Positions 56,927 through 64,000 of a DNA stretch of 64,000 bases are shown one piece after another. The first letter of the stretch is position 1; every line of letters starts with the position of its first letter. Source of the DNA: Alphaproteobacteria bacterium (lineage in GTDB: Bacteria; Pseudomonadota; Alphaproteobacteria; Rhizobiales; Xanthobacteraceae); contig VAZV01000147.1 of the NCBI GenBank assembly GCA_005884765.1, positions 1 through 64,000 of the forward strand, read 5' to 3'. Both the position numbers and the translations under genes were made by a program. The notes below the pieces were generated by a model. The model did not search any database. It had not been told where the DNA came from and saw nothing but the letters and a program-made list of their open reading frames with translations.

Positions 56927-58720
56927 TTACCGCATCTCGGTCGGGGCGTTAACGCCCAGAATGGCCAGCCCCGATGCCAGAACCGAGACGACGCCCTGTA
57001 CCATCGCCAGTCGCGCCTTCGTGATCTCTGCATCATTATTGATAATGAAGCGTAAATAGGGCAAATCGCGCCCCCTCGTCCATAGGGCATGAAATTCGCT
57101 GGCAAGATCATATAGATAAAAAGCGATTCGGTGCGGCTCATGTGCCGAAGCCGCCGCCTCGACCGTCCGGGGGTAGAGCGCGAGTCGCTTGAGCAGCTCG
57201 ATTTCCTCCGGTGCCGTCAGTCGCTCAACGGGGGCATTTTCAAGGTACGCGGCCCGTGTGCGTCCCTCCTCTGGCAGCTCCGGAACCACTTCCCGTGCGT
57301 TCTTGAAGATCGAATGTCCGCGGGCATGGCCGTACTGGACATAGAACACCGGATTGTCTTTCGATTGCTCGAGGACCTTGGCGAGGTCGAAATCCAGCAC
57401 GGCGTCGTTCTTGCGGAACAGCATCATGAAGCGCACCGCATCCGAGCCGACCTCATCGACCACTTCGCGCAAGGTGACGAAGTCGCCCGATCGTTTCGAC
57501 ATCTTCACCGGCTCGCCATGACGCAGCAGTTTGACGAGCTGCACGATCTTCACATCGAGCGAAGCCTTGCCGGCGGTGACGGCCTTCACCGCGGCCTGCA
57601 TGCGCTTGATATAACCGCCGTGATCGGCACCCCAGACGTCGACGAGGTCGCGAAAGCCGCGGTCGAACTTGTCCTTGTGATAGGCGATATCGGAGGCGAA
57701 ATAGGTATAGCTGCCGTCGGACTTGAGCAGCGGACGATCGACATCGTCGCCATAGGCGGTGGCGCGGAACAGGGTCTGCTCGCGATCCTCATAGTCCTCA
57801 ATCGGACCGCCTTTGGGCGGTGGCAGACGGCCTTCATAGACGTCGCCTTTTGAACGCAGGAAGTCGATGGTCTGGGCAACCTTGTTGTTGCCGGTTTCGA
57901 TCAGCGAGCGCTCCGAGAAGAAGACGTCATGCTTGATGTTAAGCGCGGCGAGGTCGCCCTCGATCTCCTCCATCATCATGGCAACGGCCTTGTTGCGCAT
58001 GATCGGCAGCCATGCACTTTCGGGCACGGCGGTGAGCTTGTCGCCGTGCTCGGCCACTAGCGCTTGCCCCACCGGTTTCAGATAGTCGCCGGGATAAAGC
58101 CCGTCCGGAATCGCACCGATGTTCTCGCCAAGCGCCTCGCGATAGCGCAGGTGTGCAGAGCGCGCGAGCACGTCGACCTGGGCGCCGGCATCGTTGATGT
58201 AATATTCCCGTGCCACCCCGTAGCCGGCGAAGGTCAAGAGACTCGCCAGCGCATCGCCAAACACCGCCCCGCGGCAATGGCCGACATGCATCGGGCCGGT
58301 CGGATTGGCGGACACGTATTCGACATTGACCTTTTCGCCCGCGCCGATCGCGCTTCTGCCGTAGCACGTGCTTTCGCGCAGCAGCGTGCGCAACTCGTTC
58401 GCCCAGGCTTTTGGCTTTAGCGTCAGATTGATGAAGCCTGGACCTGCGACGTCGACGGAGGCAATTAACTCATCGGCGCGCAACTTGGCAGCGACCTGTT
58501 CGGCGAGATCACGCGGTTTTGCCTTGGCTTCCTTGGCAAGCACCATTGCGGCGTTGGTGGCCATGTCGCCGTGGCTGACATCGCGCGGCGGCTCGACCAC
58601 GACGCGCGACAGGTCGATGCCGGCGGGCCAATTGCCCTCCGTTGCGAGCGCACTGCAGGCGGCATGCACGCGCGCCAGCACGTCGGCAAAAAGGTGTTGC
58701 GGGGGCGATTTGTCGGCCAT
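56927..58720 (-). CDS. argS: Arginyl-tRNA synthetase
   Basis: 597 residues, class I synthetase. [20 protein letters not shown] carries the HIGH-like HVGH near residue 142, and [13 protein letters not shown] the KMSK-like motif near residue 405. The DALR anticodon-binding domain ends near [20 protein letters not shown]. It is the second gene of dgt-argS-SPOR-nagZ. Confidence 0.97.
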   Translation of the reverse strand: MADKSPPQHLFADVLARVHAACSALATEGNWPAGIDLSRVVVEPPRDVSHGDMATNAAMVLAKEAKAKPRDLAEQVAAKLRADELIASVDVAGPGFINLTLKPKAWANELRTLLRESTCYGRSAIGAGEKVNVEYVSANPTGPMHVGHCRGAVFGDALASLLTFAGYGVAREYYINDAGAQVDVLARSAHLRYREALGENIGAIPDGLYPGDYLKPVGQALVAEHGDKLTAVPESAWLPIMRNKAVAMMMEEIEGDLAALNIKHDVFFSERSLIETGNNKVAQTIDFLRSKGDVYEGRLPPPKGGPIEDYEDREQTLFRATAYGDDVDRPLLKSDGSYTYFASDIAYHKDKFDRGFRDLVDVWGADHGGYIKRMQAAVKAVTAGKASLDVKIVQLVKLLRHGEPVKMSKRSGDFVTLREVVDEVGSDAVRFMMLFRKNDAVLDFDLAKVLEQSKDNPVFYVQYGHARGHSIFKNAREVVPELPEEGRTRAAYLENAPVERLTAPEEIELLKRLALYPRTVEAAASAHEPHRIAFYLYDLASEFHALWTRGRDLPYLRFIINNDAEITKARLAMVQGVVSVLASGLAILGVNAPTEMR

Positions 58721-58729
58721 GGCCGCCGC

Positions 58730-59938
58730 CTAACGCAAATCCGGGGTCGAGTCAAAAAGCCTTTGATGTTCGATAAGCGCGAAACGGTCGGTCATCCCGG
58801 CAATGAAATTGCCGATCCGCCTGGCGCGCTCGGCTGCGGTCTCGGCTTGCGTTCCTTCCAACCATTCGGCCGGGAGATCGCGGGGGTTATCTTGATAGCG
58901 CGCGAACAGGTCGAACAGGATCGCTTCCGCGTCGTCCATCACCCGCATCACCCGCGAATGACGGTACATGTGCTCTCTCAGGAACGCTTTGATCTCAGCC
59001 TCTTCTTGCGCGACATCAGGCGGAAACGCGATCAGCGCGTGGTCTTGTCGGCGCACGACATCGGCGGATTGCGGCTGTTCGGCTTGCAGCCGCGTTGCCG
59101 CCTCCGAAAACACTCCTGAAATCAGATAGGAGATCAATTCGCGCACGAACTCGGCGCCGCGCCTGATGTCGTCGAGACCAGGGTAGTGCTTGCCGATCGC
59201 AGCGATGATCTCGGCGGCGAGCGGCATCACCTTGAGGTCGTCGACCGCAAATAGCCCGGCGCGCAGGCCATCGTCGATATCGTGCGCATCATAGGCGATG
59301 TCGTCGGCGATCGCGGCGACCTGGGCCTCCAGCGAGGCAAAGCTCCACAGTTCGAGGTCATAGAGATTGACGTATTCGGCGATTCCGACCGGCACGCCGC
59401 GATCCCTATATCGCCCGATCGGCACCCCGCTTCGGTCGATCATCGGGCCGTTGTGCTTGACGATGCCTTCCAGCGATTCCCAGGTCAGGTTGAGCCCGTC
59501 GAATTCGGGGTAGCGATGCTCCAGCGCGGTCAGCACGCGCAGCGTCTGGGCGTTGTGATCGAATCCGCCATGGGCCTGCAGGCAGGCATCGAGCGCGCGT
59601 TCCCCGGCGTGCCCGAACGGCGGATGACCGAGGTCATGGGCCAGCGCCAGCGTCTCCGTGAGATCCTCGTCGAGGCCAAGCTGGCGCGCCAGTGCGCGGG
59701 CAATTTGAGCCACTTCGAGCGAATGGGTCAGCCGGGTGCGGTAATGATCGCCCTCGTGGAACACGAAGACCTGGGTTTTATGCTTGAGCCGGCGGAAGGC
59801 GGTCGAATGGATCACCCGGTCGCAATCGCGGCGAAATGGGCTGCGGGTCTTGCTCGGCGGCTCGTCAAACAGTCGGCCCCGGCTGTGGTCGGGGTCGCAG
59901 GCATAGATCGCGCGAGGGGCAGCCATTCCGACCGACAC
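58730..59938 (-). CDS. dgt: Deoxyguanosinetriphosphate triphosphohydrolase-like protein
   Basis: 402 residues, HD-domain dNTPase that hydrolyses dNTP to deoxynucleoside and triphosphate. [20 protein letters not shown] and [19 protein letters not shown] give the metal-binding H...HD motif near residues 80-135. The start is preferred at [10 protein letters not shown]. It heads the leftward argS cluster and is divergent from erpA. Confidence 0.93.
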   Translation of the reverse strand: MSVGMAAPRAIYACDPDHSRGRLFDEPPSKTRSPFRRDCDRVIHSTAFRRLKHKTQVFVFHEGDHYRTRLTHSLEVAQIARALARQLGLDEDLTETLALAHDLGHPPFGHAGERALDACLQAHGGFDHNAQTLRVLTALEHRYPEFDGLNLTWESLEGIVKHNGPMIDRSGVPIGRYRDRGVPVGIAEYVNLYDLELWSFASLEAQVAAIADDIAYDAHDIDDGLRAGLFAVDDLKVMPLAAEIIAAIGKHYPGLDDIRRGAEFVRELISYLISGVFSEAATRLQAEQPQSADVVRRQDHALIAFPPDVAQEEAEIKAFLREHMYRHSRVMRVMDDAEAILFDLFARYQDNPRDLPAEWLEGTQAETAAERARRIGNFIAGMTDRFALIEHQRLFDSTPDLR

Positions 59939-60044
59939 GGTATTTTCTGTCCTTATCCGTTTGATTCTGCGTGTTTACGCACTTAACTATGGAGGGCGCG
60001 GGATACCAAATGAATTGGATATGACGCAGCCCTTGGAGAGACCG

Positions 60045-60374
60045 ATGACCACAGCCGTCACCATCAGCGAGCGGGCCGCCCGCCGCATCGGCGAAATCCT
60101 CAAAAGCGAGGGTGATGGCGCCAAGCTGCGCATCAGCGTCGAGGGCGGCGGTTGCTCCGGCTTCCAATACAAATTCGACATCGACCACGCCCAGGCCGAC
60201 GATGATCTCGTGATCGCGCGCGACGCCGCCGTGGTGCTGGTCGATCCCGCGTCGGTGCCCTTTCTGGCCGGATCCGAGGTCGATTTCGTCGACGACCTGA
60301 TCGGCGCGTCGTTCCGTGTGCACAATCCCAATGCGACGGCGTCGTGCGGTTGCGGCACCAGTTTTTCGGTCTAA
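60045..60374 (+). CDS. erpA: Iron-sulfur cluster insertion protein ErpA/HesB-type
   Basis: 109-residue A-type carrier. AVTISERAARRIGEILKSEG is the N-terminal motif; the cluster cysteines lie in GGGCSGFQYKFDID near residue 35 and CGCGTSFSV at the C-terminus. ATG at 60045 follows TTGGAGAG. Divergent from dgt and followed by xthA. Confidence 0.93.
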   Translation: MTTAVTISERAARRIGEILKSEGDGAKLRISVEGGGCSGFQYKFDIDHAQADDDLVIARDAAVVLVDPASVPFLAGSEVDFVDDLIGASFRVHNPNATASCGCGTSFSV

Positions 60375-60426
60375 CAATTGGCACCTAAAACCTGATCTAT
60401 GCGGCTTTCGGCCGGAACCTCTTCGC

Positions 60427-61218
60427 ATGCGCATCGCCACCTGGAACGTCAATTCGATCCGCCAACGGCTGGAGCCGCTTATGGCCTGGCTGAAGGATTG
60501 CTCGCCCGACATCGTCTGCCTGCAGGAGACCAAGTGCACTGACGAGGCCTTTCCGCGGTTCGAGTTCGAAGCGCTCGGCTACAACGTCGTCACCCACGGC
60601 CAGAAAACCTTCAACGGCGTGGCGCTGTTGTCGAAGCTGCCGTTCGACGAGACCAAATCGGGGCTCGCCGGCGACGATGAAGACGCCCACGCCAGGTTTC
60701 TGGAAGGCGTAGTCACGCTGAAAAAAGGCGTGTTGCGAATCGCCTGCCTCTATCTGCCTAATGGCAACCCGGTTGGCTCAGACAAATACCCCTACAAGCT
60801 CAACTGGATGTCGCGGCTTCTTGAGTATTCGAAAGAGCGCCTCAAGACGGAGGAGCCGCTGATCATGGCCGGCGATTTCAACGTCATTCCGAAGGCTGAG
60901 GACGTCCATAATCCGGCGGGGTGGGTCGAAGACGCCCTGTTCCGCTCAACCACCCGCGAAAGCTTCCAGTCGCTATTGGGCCTCGGGCTCACCGACGCGC
61001 TGCGCGCGGTCAACGAGGCGCCCGGCCAGTACACGTTCTGGGATTATCAGGCCGGCGCCTGGCAGAAGAACTGGGGTTTGCGGATCGATCATCTGCTGCT
61101 GTCGCCACAGGCCTCAGACCGGCTTATCAATGTCGGGATCGACAGTTACGTCCGGGGCTGGGAAAAGCCGTCGGACCATGTGCCGGTGTGGGCCGATCTC
61201 GATCTCGAAGCGGCGTAA
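60427..61218 (+). CDS. xthA: Exodeoxyribonuclease III
   Basis: 263 residues, AP endonuclease/3'-5' exonuclease of base excision repair. MRIATWNVNSIRQRLEPLMA is the start, ATG at 60427. Motifs: CLQETKCTDEAFP (catalytic Glu), PLIMAGDFNVIPKAEDVHNP and LRIDHLLLSP, with SDHVPVWADL at the end. Lies 52 bp after erpA. Confidence 0.97.
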   Translation: MRIATWNVNSIRQRLEPLMAWLKDCSPDIVCLQETKCTDEAFPRFEFEALGYNVVTHGQKTFNGVALLSKLPFDETKSGLAGDDEDAHARFLEGVVTLKKGVLRIACLYLPNGNPVGSDKYPYKLNWMSRLLEYSKERLKTEEPLIMAGDFNVIPKAEDVHNPAGWVEDALFRSTTRESFQSLLGLGLTDALRAVNEAPGQYTFWDYQAGAWQKNWGLRIDHLLLSPQASDRLINVGIDSYVRGWEKPSDHVPVWADLDLEAA

Positions 61219-61235
61219 GACGCCGGTGGTTCGGA

Positions 61236-61314
61236 CGTCATTGCGAGCAAAGCGAAGCAATCCAGAGAGTGCGGCGGTATGGATTGCTTCGTCGCTTCGC
61301 TCCTCGCAATGACG
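61236..61314. repeat. Palindromic intergenic repeat, family B copy 2
   Basis: Starts CGTCATTGCGAGCAAAGCG and ends CGCTCCTCGCAATGACG, with the inner pair GAAGCAATCCA / TGGATTGCTTC. It lies between xthA and the convergent Sel1-repeat gene. Related to the copy at 27354. Confidence 0.85.
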
Positions 61315-61321
61315 AGCGGAA

Positions 61322-62143
61322 TCAGTCCCGCCGGCCCTGCACCCAGTGCTCGAGCATCTGCAGCGCCGTGGCACGGTCATCGTCCGACGCTTTCGCAAAC
61401 GCCCGGTTGTAGCTTTCCTTGATCCAGACTTCGTCCGAACTCGCGCCGTCACGCGCGAGCGTCAGCCACATCAGGCCGCGCGCGGCCTGCCGCGGCAGCC
61501 GGTCGCCGTTGAACAGCATCTGGCCGAGCAAGGCCTGCGCCTGATGTTGGCCCTTCTGCGCGGCAAGGCCGAGCCAGCGCGCGCCATAGGTGAAATCGTC
61601 CCGCGACGCATCGGGGGTCTTCAGATAGAGCCGCGCCAGATCGTATTGGGCGTCGGCGCTGCCGAAGTAGGAGGCAGCATAGGAGAACATCTCCCGCGCC
61701 CGATCCGGATCGGACTTGATCTTCGAATTGGGAATGCCGTTGAGGTAATAGCGCCCGAGCGCGACAAAGGCGTTGGCGACGATCGCCGATTGCGGCGCCG
61801 AGGGACTGTCCTCCGCATGCGCGCTGGCGATGCGGCTGAAATATTCGAAGGCGCGCACGTCGTCCTGGGCGACGCCGTTGCCGTCGGCATACATCCGGCC
61901 CAATTTCCACTGTGCGATCGGATGGCCGCCCTCGGCGGCATATTGCAGTGCGGTCAGCGAAGTATCCGGGACGCCGGCCGCTGGAGCCTGCTTCTTGAGC
62001 GCGGCCGCGGTTCCGGGCTGAGCGGAAATCACCGGGATAGCCGTATCCTGATTGACCGGGGCGCCGTCAAAGGCGTGCGCGGGACCAGCCAGCGGAGCTG
62101 ACCCCAGCATCAACGCAAAAATGATACGCTCAGATGTCCGCAT
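61322..62143 (-). CDS. Exported Sel1-repeat protein
   Basis: 273 residues with a signal peptide ([19 protein letters not shown]). Sel1-like repeats begin near residue 65: [20 protein letters not shown], then [25 protein letters not shown] and [31 protein letters not shown] and [20 protein letters not shown]. Such alpha-solenoids mediate protein contacts in the periplasm. Start overlaps ilvD end by 14 bp. Confidence 0.88.
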   Translation of the reverse strand: MRTSERIIFALMLGSAPLAGPAHAFDGAPVNQDTAIPVISAQPGTAAALKKQAPAAGVPDTSLTALQYAAEGGHPIAQWKLGRMYADGNGVAQDDVRAFEYFSRIASAHAEDSPSAPQSAIVANAFVALGRYYLNGIPNSKIKSDPDRAREMFSYAASYFGSADAQYDLARLYLKTPDASRDDFTYGARWLGLAAQKGQHQAQALLGQMLFNGDRLPRQAARGLMWLTLARDGASSDEVWIKESYNRAFAKASDDDRATALQMLEHWVQGRRD

Positions 62144-63854
62144 AACACTGTCTCTCGCGCGCGCCCCCCGGATGGGTCACAGCCCCAGCCGATGCTGGCC
62201 CAACCTGCTGGGCATACTTCCAGAGCGCACCCGACGTATGGTTTGTCTCGCGAGGTGCCCATTTGGTTCTGCGTTCCGACAGTTCGGCGTCGGTCAATTT
62301 TACGTTAAGGGTTCCGGCGACGGCGTCGATCTCGATGATATCCCCGTCCCTGAGCAGCCCGATCGGGCCCCCAACGGCGGCTTCGGGGCCAACATGGCCG
62401 ATGCAGAAGCCGCGGGTGGCGCCGGAGAACCGGCCGTCGGTGATCAGTGCGATCTTGCCGCCCATGCCCTGTCCGGTCAGCGCAGCCGTGGTCGAGAGCA
62501 TTTCCCGCATGCCGGGACCACCCCGCGGTCCCTCATAGCGGATGACGATGACCTCGCCTTCTTTGTAGGTTTTGTTCTGGACCGCCTCGAATGCATCGTC
62601 TTCGCGATCGAAGCAGCGTGCTGGACCGGAAAACCTGAGATTCGACATGCCCGCGACTTTCACGATCGCCCCCTCTGGCGCGAGATTCCCCTTCAAGCCG
62701 ACCACGCCGCCGGTGGCGGTGATCGGCTTGTCGGCGGGCCGCACCACATCCTGGTGCGGATTCCATTTCACGCTTTTGAGGTTTTCGGCGATCGTTCGGC
62801 CCGTCACGGTCAAGCAATCGCCGTGCAGGTAGCCATTATCGAGCAGCGTCTTCATCAGCAGCGGAATGCCGCCAGCTTCAAACATGTCTTTGGCGACATA
62901 GCGGCCGCCCGGCTTCAAATCCGCGACATAGGGGGTCTTTTTGAAGATTTCGGCTACGTCGAACAGGTCAAACTTGATGCCACATTCATTGGCGATCGCG
63001 GGCAAATGCAACCCAGCGTTGGTCGAGCCGCCGGAGGCTGCGACCACGGCGGCCGCGTTTTCCAGCGCCTTGCGAGTTACGATGTCGCGGGGCCGGATAT
63101 TTGACGCGATCAATTCCATCACCTTCTCGCCCGCGGTCATGCAGAAGGCATCGCGAATCTCGTAAGGCGCCGGCGCGCCGGCCGAATACGGCAAGGCGAG
63201 CCCGATCGCCTCCGATACCGTCGCCATCGTGTTGGCGGTGAATTGTGCGCCGCACGCGCCGGCCGACGGGCACGCCACGCGCTCGATTTCGTCGAGATCG
63301 GCATCCGACATCTCGCCGATCGAATGCTTGCCGACGGCTTCAAACATGTCCTGCACCGTGACCTGCTGGCCGCGGAAATTGCCGGGCAGGATCGAGCCGC
63401 CATAGATGAAGATCGAGGGCACGTTGAGCCGGACCATTGCCATCATCATGCCCGGCAAAGACTTGTCGCAGCCGGCAAGCCCGACGAGCGCGTCGTAGGC
63501 GTGGCCGCGGACAGTCAATTCGACCGAGTCGGCGATGCAGTCGCGTGACGGCAACGAAGAGAGCATGCCTTCATGGCCCATGGCGATGCCGTCGGTGACG
63601 GTAATGGTGCAGAACTCGCGTGGGGTGCCGCCGGCTGAGGCGACGCCCTTCTTGACCGCCTGGGCCTGGCGCATCAGCGCGATATTGCAGGGTGCGGCTT
63701 CGTTCCAGCAGGAGACAACGCCCACGAAGGGCTGATGAATCTGCTGGGTGGTCAACCCCATGGCGTAGAGATATGACCGATGCGGCGCGCGCGCGGGACC
63801 CTCCGTCACGTGACGGCTTGGAAGCCTTTGCTTGATATTGGTCTTGGCGTCCAT
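62130..63854 (-). CDS. ilvD: Dihydroxy-acid dehydratase
   Basis: 574 residues, Fe-S enzyme of valine/isoleucine synthesis that dehydrates 2,3-dihydroxyacids. Cluster cysteines lie in [16 protein letters not shown] near residue 128 and [16 protein letters not shown] near 196-211. [16 protein letters not shown] and [20 protein letters not shown] are diagnostic. The start [13 protein letters not shown] at 63852-63854 gives the expected length. Confidence 0.95.
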   Translation of the reverse strand: MDAKTNIKQRLPSRHVTEGPARAPHRSYLYAMGLTTQQIHQPFVGVVSCWNEAAPCNIALMRQAQAVKKGVASAGGTPREFCTITVTDGIAMGHEGMLSSLPSRDCIADSVELTVRGHAYDALVGLAGCDKSLPGMMMAMVRLNVPSIFIYGGSILPGNFRGQQVTVQDMFEAVGKHSIGEMSDADLDEIERVACPSAGACGAQFTANTMATVSEAIGLALPYSAGAPAPYEIRDAFCMTAGEKVMELIASNIRPRDIVTRKALENAAAVVAASGGSTNAGLHLPAIANECGIKFDLFDVAEIFKKTPYVADLKPGGRYVAKDMFEAGGIPLLMKTLLDNGYLHGDCLTVTGRTIAENLKSVKWNPHQDVVRPADKPITATGGVVGLKGNLAPEGAIVKVAGMSNLRFSGPARCFDREDDAFEAVQNKTYKEGEVIVIRYEGPRGGPGMREMLSTTAALTGQGMGGKIALITDGRFSGATRGFCIGHVGPEAAVGGPIGLLRDGDIIEIDAVAGTLNVKLTDAELSERRTKWAPRETNHTSGALWKYAQQVGPASAGAVTHPGGARERQCYADI

Positions 63855-63890
63855 CGCAACCCTGTTTCCCAGTCATCTCTTGTCGGATGA

Positions 63891-63909
63891 GGGAAATTTG
63901 GAATTTCCC
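63891..63909. promoter_or_regulatory. Perfect palindrome upstream of ilvD
   Basis: GGGAAATT-TGG-AATTTCCC, 8-bp arms and 3-bp centre, about 37 bp upstream of the ilvD start. It could be an operator or a hairpin in the leader. The rest of 63855-64000 holds nothing I recognise. Confidence 0.4.
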
Positions 63910-64000
63910 TTCGCCTTCGCGAGCGCCGTGGCCATAAGCCTTGCGAAACATCATTTCATGGAGGGGTGTGGCAAAAAAGCGGCGCGAGCAAGAACGGGCC

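Overview
The window is GC-rich, densely coded chromosomal DNA. Its gene content and order (queA-ppi-coaD-gyrA-ssb-uvrA; secDF-yajC; surE-pcm-nlpD; dgt-argS-SPOR-nagZ-scpAB-tatABC-serS) together with its small palindromic intergenic repeats point to an alphaproteobacterium of the Bradyrhizobium/Rhodopseudomonas group. The assignment rests on recognised protein families and gene order, not on a database search. I found no tRNA, rRNA, CRISPR array or prophage.

Layout. 1-2512: 3'-truncated cysK, a small zinc-ribbon gene and tgt. 2513-9883: a block lying between tgt and queA, which are usually neighbours in relatives. It holds an asd gene broken by an internal deletion, a PepSY membrane protein, a TonB-dependent receptor under a cobalamin riboswitch, and a GT39-type membrane glycosyltransferase. 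9884-16482: queA, two cyclophilins, coaD, gyrA. 16665-19750: ssb and a tandem duplication that copied the 5' end of ssb, its SOS box and an outer-membrane protein gene. The result is two omp paralogues with a frameshifted ssb fragment between them. 20015-22981: uvrA behind its own SOS box. 22982-27634: accessory stretch with a GNAT gene, an AAA ATPase, an IS1182-type transposase and several repeat elements. 27635-36069: acyl-CoA ligase with a DUF296 partner, small exported proteins, a fumarylacetoacetase-family protein, a lytic transglycosylase and a DUF1127 protein. 36175-43124: trmFO, a kinase-like protein with an acyl-CoA-ligase C-terminal domain, and a yajC-secD-secF operon ending in homologues of two mitochondrial complex I assembly factors. 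43307-50732: DUF815 ATPase, nlpD, pcm, a receiver-only regulator, surE, a Cys-rich secreted protein and serS. 50908-59938: tatCBA, scpBA, nagZ, SPOR protein, argS, dgt. 60045-63854: erpA, xthA, a Sel1-repeat protein and ilvD.

How the genes work together. tgt and queA act in consecutive steps of queuosine synthesis in tRNA. ssb and uvrA belong to the SOS response and both carry GTTC-N7-GTTC boxes. YajC-SecD-SecF and TatABC drive protein export, and several exported proteins here have Sec or Tat-like signals. NlpD, NagZ, the SPOR protein and the lytic transglycosylase act on peptidoglycan. The riboswitch, TonB receptor and PepSY protein look like one uptake unit controlled by vitamin B12.

The points most worth checking are the B12-controlled receptor unit, the loss of all three zinc cysteines in Tgt, the ssb/omp tandem duplication with its microhomology junction, the NDUFAF3/NDUFAF6-like pair behind secDF, and the kinase/ligase-domain fusion.
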